Shown here piece by piece: positions 61,533 to 64,000 of a stretch of 64,000 nucleotides of DNA. A model generated the notes under the pieces. It saw nothing but the letters and a program-made list of their open reading frames with translations, was not told where the DNA came from and ran no database searches. Within the stretch, counting starts at the first letter, position 1; each line of letters opens with the position of its first letter. The translations under genes were made by a program, and so were the position numbers. The stretch is from assembly GCF_009730915.1 (NCBI RefSeq), contig NC_052475.1, positions 930,001-994,000 on the forward strand, in the 5' to 3' direction. Source of the stretch: Dioscorea cayenensis subsp. rotundata (lineage: Eukaryota; Streptophyta; Magnoliopsida; Dioscoreales; Dioscoreaceae).

Positions 61533-63899
61533 TTGAAAAAGCAATCCGGATGTTTCATCAAGGCTCTACGTTCTGCCAGAGGTGGAGAATTTCTGAATAA
61601 AGAGTTTTCTGCATACTGTGATGAGTATGGAATCAAGAGGGAGTTCTCGGCCCTGTATACACCTCAACAGAATGGTGTTGTGGAGCGGAAGAATCGCACC
61701 ACAATGGAAATGGCTCGCAGTTTGTTGAAAAGCAAGAAACTTCCCTCCTCTTTCTGGGCAGAGGCTGTTGTCACAGCCATATACCTCATCAACATCTCTC
61801 CAACAAGTGCAGTGACTAACATGACACCGTATGAAGCCTTTCACGGGGTGAAACCGTCAGTAACACACCTGAACATCTTTGGGAGTATTGCTTTCTCACT
61901 GGTTCCTAAACATCATCTGCATAAACTTGATGATCGAACTGAGAAATGTATCTTAGTGGGGTATTGTACATACTCTAAGGCTTACAAACTTTACAATCCA
62001 ATAACCCACAAAACAATCATAAGTCGGGATGTGGTGTTTCATGAAGAAGATTGTTGGAAATGGGAGGAGGACTCGACTAGTCCTGCCGGTGCACTCTTTG
62101 ACTCTGGGAGCAGCTCAAGTGTTCCAAAAGCCTACAATCCTTCAATTATTTCTGAAGCTTCTCAAGTTGATCATCATTCAAACCAAGATCATATCTCAAA
62201 TAGCAGGGACTCAACAGAGAACACCCCAAACAATGAAGAAGAAACCGACATCTTACCAGTTGTAACAACAGATGGGTCGCTAAGTCGCAAGGTAAGGTCT
62301 TTGAATGAAATTTATGAAAGATGTGCATTACTTCTAAACGTTGCAGATCCCACAACCTATGAAGAAGCTGTCAAGTCTACAGTTTGGAGAAAGGCAATGG
62401 AAGAGGAGATTGAATCTATCAACAAGAACAACACTTGGGAGTTGGTTGAGTATCCGGCTGGGAAGAAGGTGATAGGTTTAAAATGGGTCTATAAGACCAA
62501 ACTGGATTCAGATGGAAATGTTCAAAGATTCAAGGCGCGTTTGGTCGCAAAGGGATATACACAACAACCAGGAGTGGATTTTGAAGAAGCATTTGCACCC
62601 GTGGCACGAATGGAGACGGTGAGGGTGATGTTTGCACTCGCAGCGCAGTTGAGCTGGCCTGTATACCATTTTGATGTCAAGTCAGCGTTCTTGAATGGTG
62701 TTATCCAAGAAGAGGTCTATGTTGAGCAGCCGATTGGGTATGAGATGAAGGGCAGTGAAAGCAAGGTGTTTAAACTTCACAAGGCTCTATACGGTTTACG
62801 ACAAGCACCGAGGGCATGGTATGCAAGAATTGATGAATATCTCTTGCACAAAGGCTTTGCGAGGAGTGTGAATGAGCACACACTGTATAAAAGACTAGAT
62901 GGAGAGAATAATGTTCTCCTGATGAGCATCTACGTCGATGACATTGTTTATATGAGCTCCTCACAACGAATGGTGCAGGTGTTTAAGCAGGAGATGCAAG
63001 AAACCTTTGAAATAACAGACTTAGGACCTCTTCATCACTTTCTTGGCATTGAAGTGAAACAAAGCAAGACATGAATTTTTATTACTCAAAGACGCTACAT
63101 TGCAGATATACTGATGATGTTTAACATGCATCAAAGCAATGCAGTAGGAACCCCAATGTTTGTAAATGAAAAATTACAAGCAGAAGATTTAAGTGGAGCT
63201 GTGGATGCTAAGATGTATAGAAGCTTGGTAGGAAGACTATTATATGCAACACATACACGACCAGACATCTCATACGCAGTTGGAATTCTCTCTAGGTTTG
63301 TCAGTAGTCCTAGTAAGCTACATTTTGATGCTGGGAAACGAGTGTTGCGGTACTTAAGAGGAACCCAGAATTATGGTATCTGGTACTCTAGGAGTTCTAA
63401 GTGCAAGTTGGTGGGGTTCTCGGATAGCGATTGGGCTGGGTGTGCAGAGGATAGGAAGAGCACAACAGGAATGATTTTCAACATCAGAACCGGGGCTGTC
63501 TCGTGGGGCTCCAAGAAACAAGACATCACTGCGCTTTCCACTACTGAAGCGGAATACGTGGCTGCGTCAACTGCTGCCTGTCAAGCTGTGTGGCTGCGGA
63601 GGATATTGGAGGATTGTGGAATGAAACAACTTGGAGCAACTATAGTGTGGTGCGACAACAAATCAACGATCATGATCACTAAGAATCCGGCCTTGCATGG
63701 AAGAACAAAACACATTGAGTTACGTTTTCATTTCATCCGTGATCTTGTTAATGATGGAGTTATAGAGCTTGAATATTGTAGCACCGACCAGCAGATAGCT
63801 GACATCTTCACAAAGCCACTGGGAATACAGAAGCACAGCCATATTCGGTCAAGGTTGGGAGTGAGAGACTTTGAGTCAAGGGAGGATGTCAACGGGTGA
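61533..63899 (+). pseudogene. Copia integrase C-terminal part, reverse transcriptase and RNase H, one internal stop
   Basis: One frame runs from about 61533 to TGA at 63897-63899, broken only by TGA at 63072-63074. Integrase: the second catalytic Asp is replaced by Ala (RSARGGEF, codon 61575-61577), while the later Glu in NGVVERKNR is present. Next is DRTEKCILVGYC, the usual capsid-proximal linker. Reverse transcriptase starts at about WELVEYPAGKKVIGLKWVYK and includes the catalytic YVDD (62931-62942). RNase H shows DSDWAGC, STTEAEYVA and WCDNKSTI. The internal stop falls between RT and RNase H. Confidence 0.9.
63878..63886 (+). other. Polypurine tract
   Basis: AAGGGAGGA directly abuts the 3' LTR start (TGTCAACGGG), the place where plus-strand DNA synthesis is primed. 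Confidence 0.85.
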
Positions 63900-64000
63900 C
63901 TCAAAGTCCAAGCATGAAAAGAGGAAGAGTGAGTTGCAAGTAAAGAACTCTGTTTCTTTACTTGTAACTCTCTCCCATTAATTGGTCAACATTGGTTGAA
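63887..64000 (+). repeat. 3' LTR of the Copia element, cut by the window end
   Basis: The first 114 bases of the LTR. They are identical to 60150-60263 except for one transition. Confidence 0.92.

Larger units (their letters stand above)
60150..64000 (+). mobile_element. Copia LTR retrotransposon carrying an antisense host-gene copy (runs off the window)
   Basis: The 5' LTR at 60150-60550 is followed by a tRNA-iMet primer-binding site, a captured Alba pseudogene in place of gag, a flipped pre-integrase piece, a broken integrase, an RT/RNase H region with one stop, a polypurine tract and the first 114 bases of the 3' LTR. The domain order integrase-RT-RNase H marks it as Copia (Ty1 type). Sequence left of the element ends gtata, the likely target duplication; the other side is beyond the window. 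Integrase is dead, so any recent movement must have used proteins from another copy. Confidence 0.93.

Overview
The window is nuclear DNA from a flowering plant. It holds intron-bearing genes with GT-AG splice sites, plant-specific families (BELL homeodomain, LHW-type bHLH, ALMT, DGD1, plant U-box ligases), very AT-rich spacers full of TA, GA and trinucleotide microsatellites, and plant transposons (Copia, hAT, SINE, MITEs). The low GC content argues against a grass. I cannot name the species.

Layout. At 1.5-8.4 kb (+) is a 15-exon PXA-PX-Nexin_C sorting-nexin-like gene. At 10.9-14.2 kb two intronless U-box E3 ligase genes (PUB22/23 type on +, PUB24 type on -) face each other tail to tail. 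At 15.4-17.6 kb (-) is a five-exon R3HCC1L-like gene with a repeat-containing uORF in its leader. At 17.76-22.46 kb an old tandem duplication starts inside that gene's 5' leader; copy 1 carries a 1.45 kb solo LTR and copy 2 keeps the empty site. From 22.5 to 27.6 kb there are AT-rich spacer, a palindromic MITE, a GC-rich island with ACGT-core motifs, and the BLH1 leader. At 27.7-29.8 kb (+) is the BELL gene BLH1. At 31.3-36.7 kb (-) is an LHW-family bHLH gene. From 37 to 45.6 kb there is spacer with one clear SINE. At 45.6-47.3 kb (+) is an ALMT gene. From 47.3 to 52.3 kb there is spacer with a 195-bp tandem repeat. At 52.3-56.3 kb (-) is DGD1, followed by a 467-bp hAT-type MITE. From 57.8 to 59.6 kb there are two exon-like segments of an unidentified minus-strand gene. 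From 60.15 kb to the window end lies a Copia LTR retrotransposon.

The most unusual object is the Copia element. Its gag region is missing. In its place, in antisense orientation, lies an intronless copy of a host Alba-domain gene with part of its 5' leader, broken by one in-frame TAG. The Alba copy is fused to a flipped piece of the element's own pre-integrase region. The integrase is destroyed by frameshifts and by an Asp-to-Ala change at a catalytic position, yet the visible parts of the two LTRs differ at one of 114 positions. This suggests recent movement using proteins supplied by another element.

The host genes do not form a pathway. They cover membrane trafficking, ubiquitin signalling, transcription, anion transport and chloroplast galactolipid synthesis. 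Exon coordinates were worked out by eye from splice signals and reading-frame continuity; every multi-exon model given as a full gene closes in frame.
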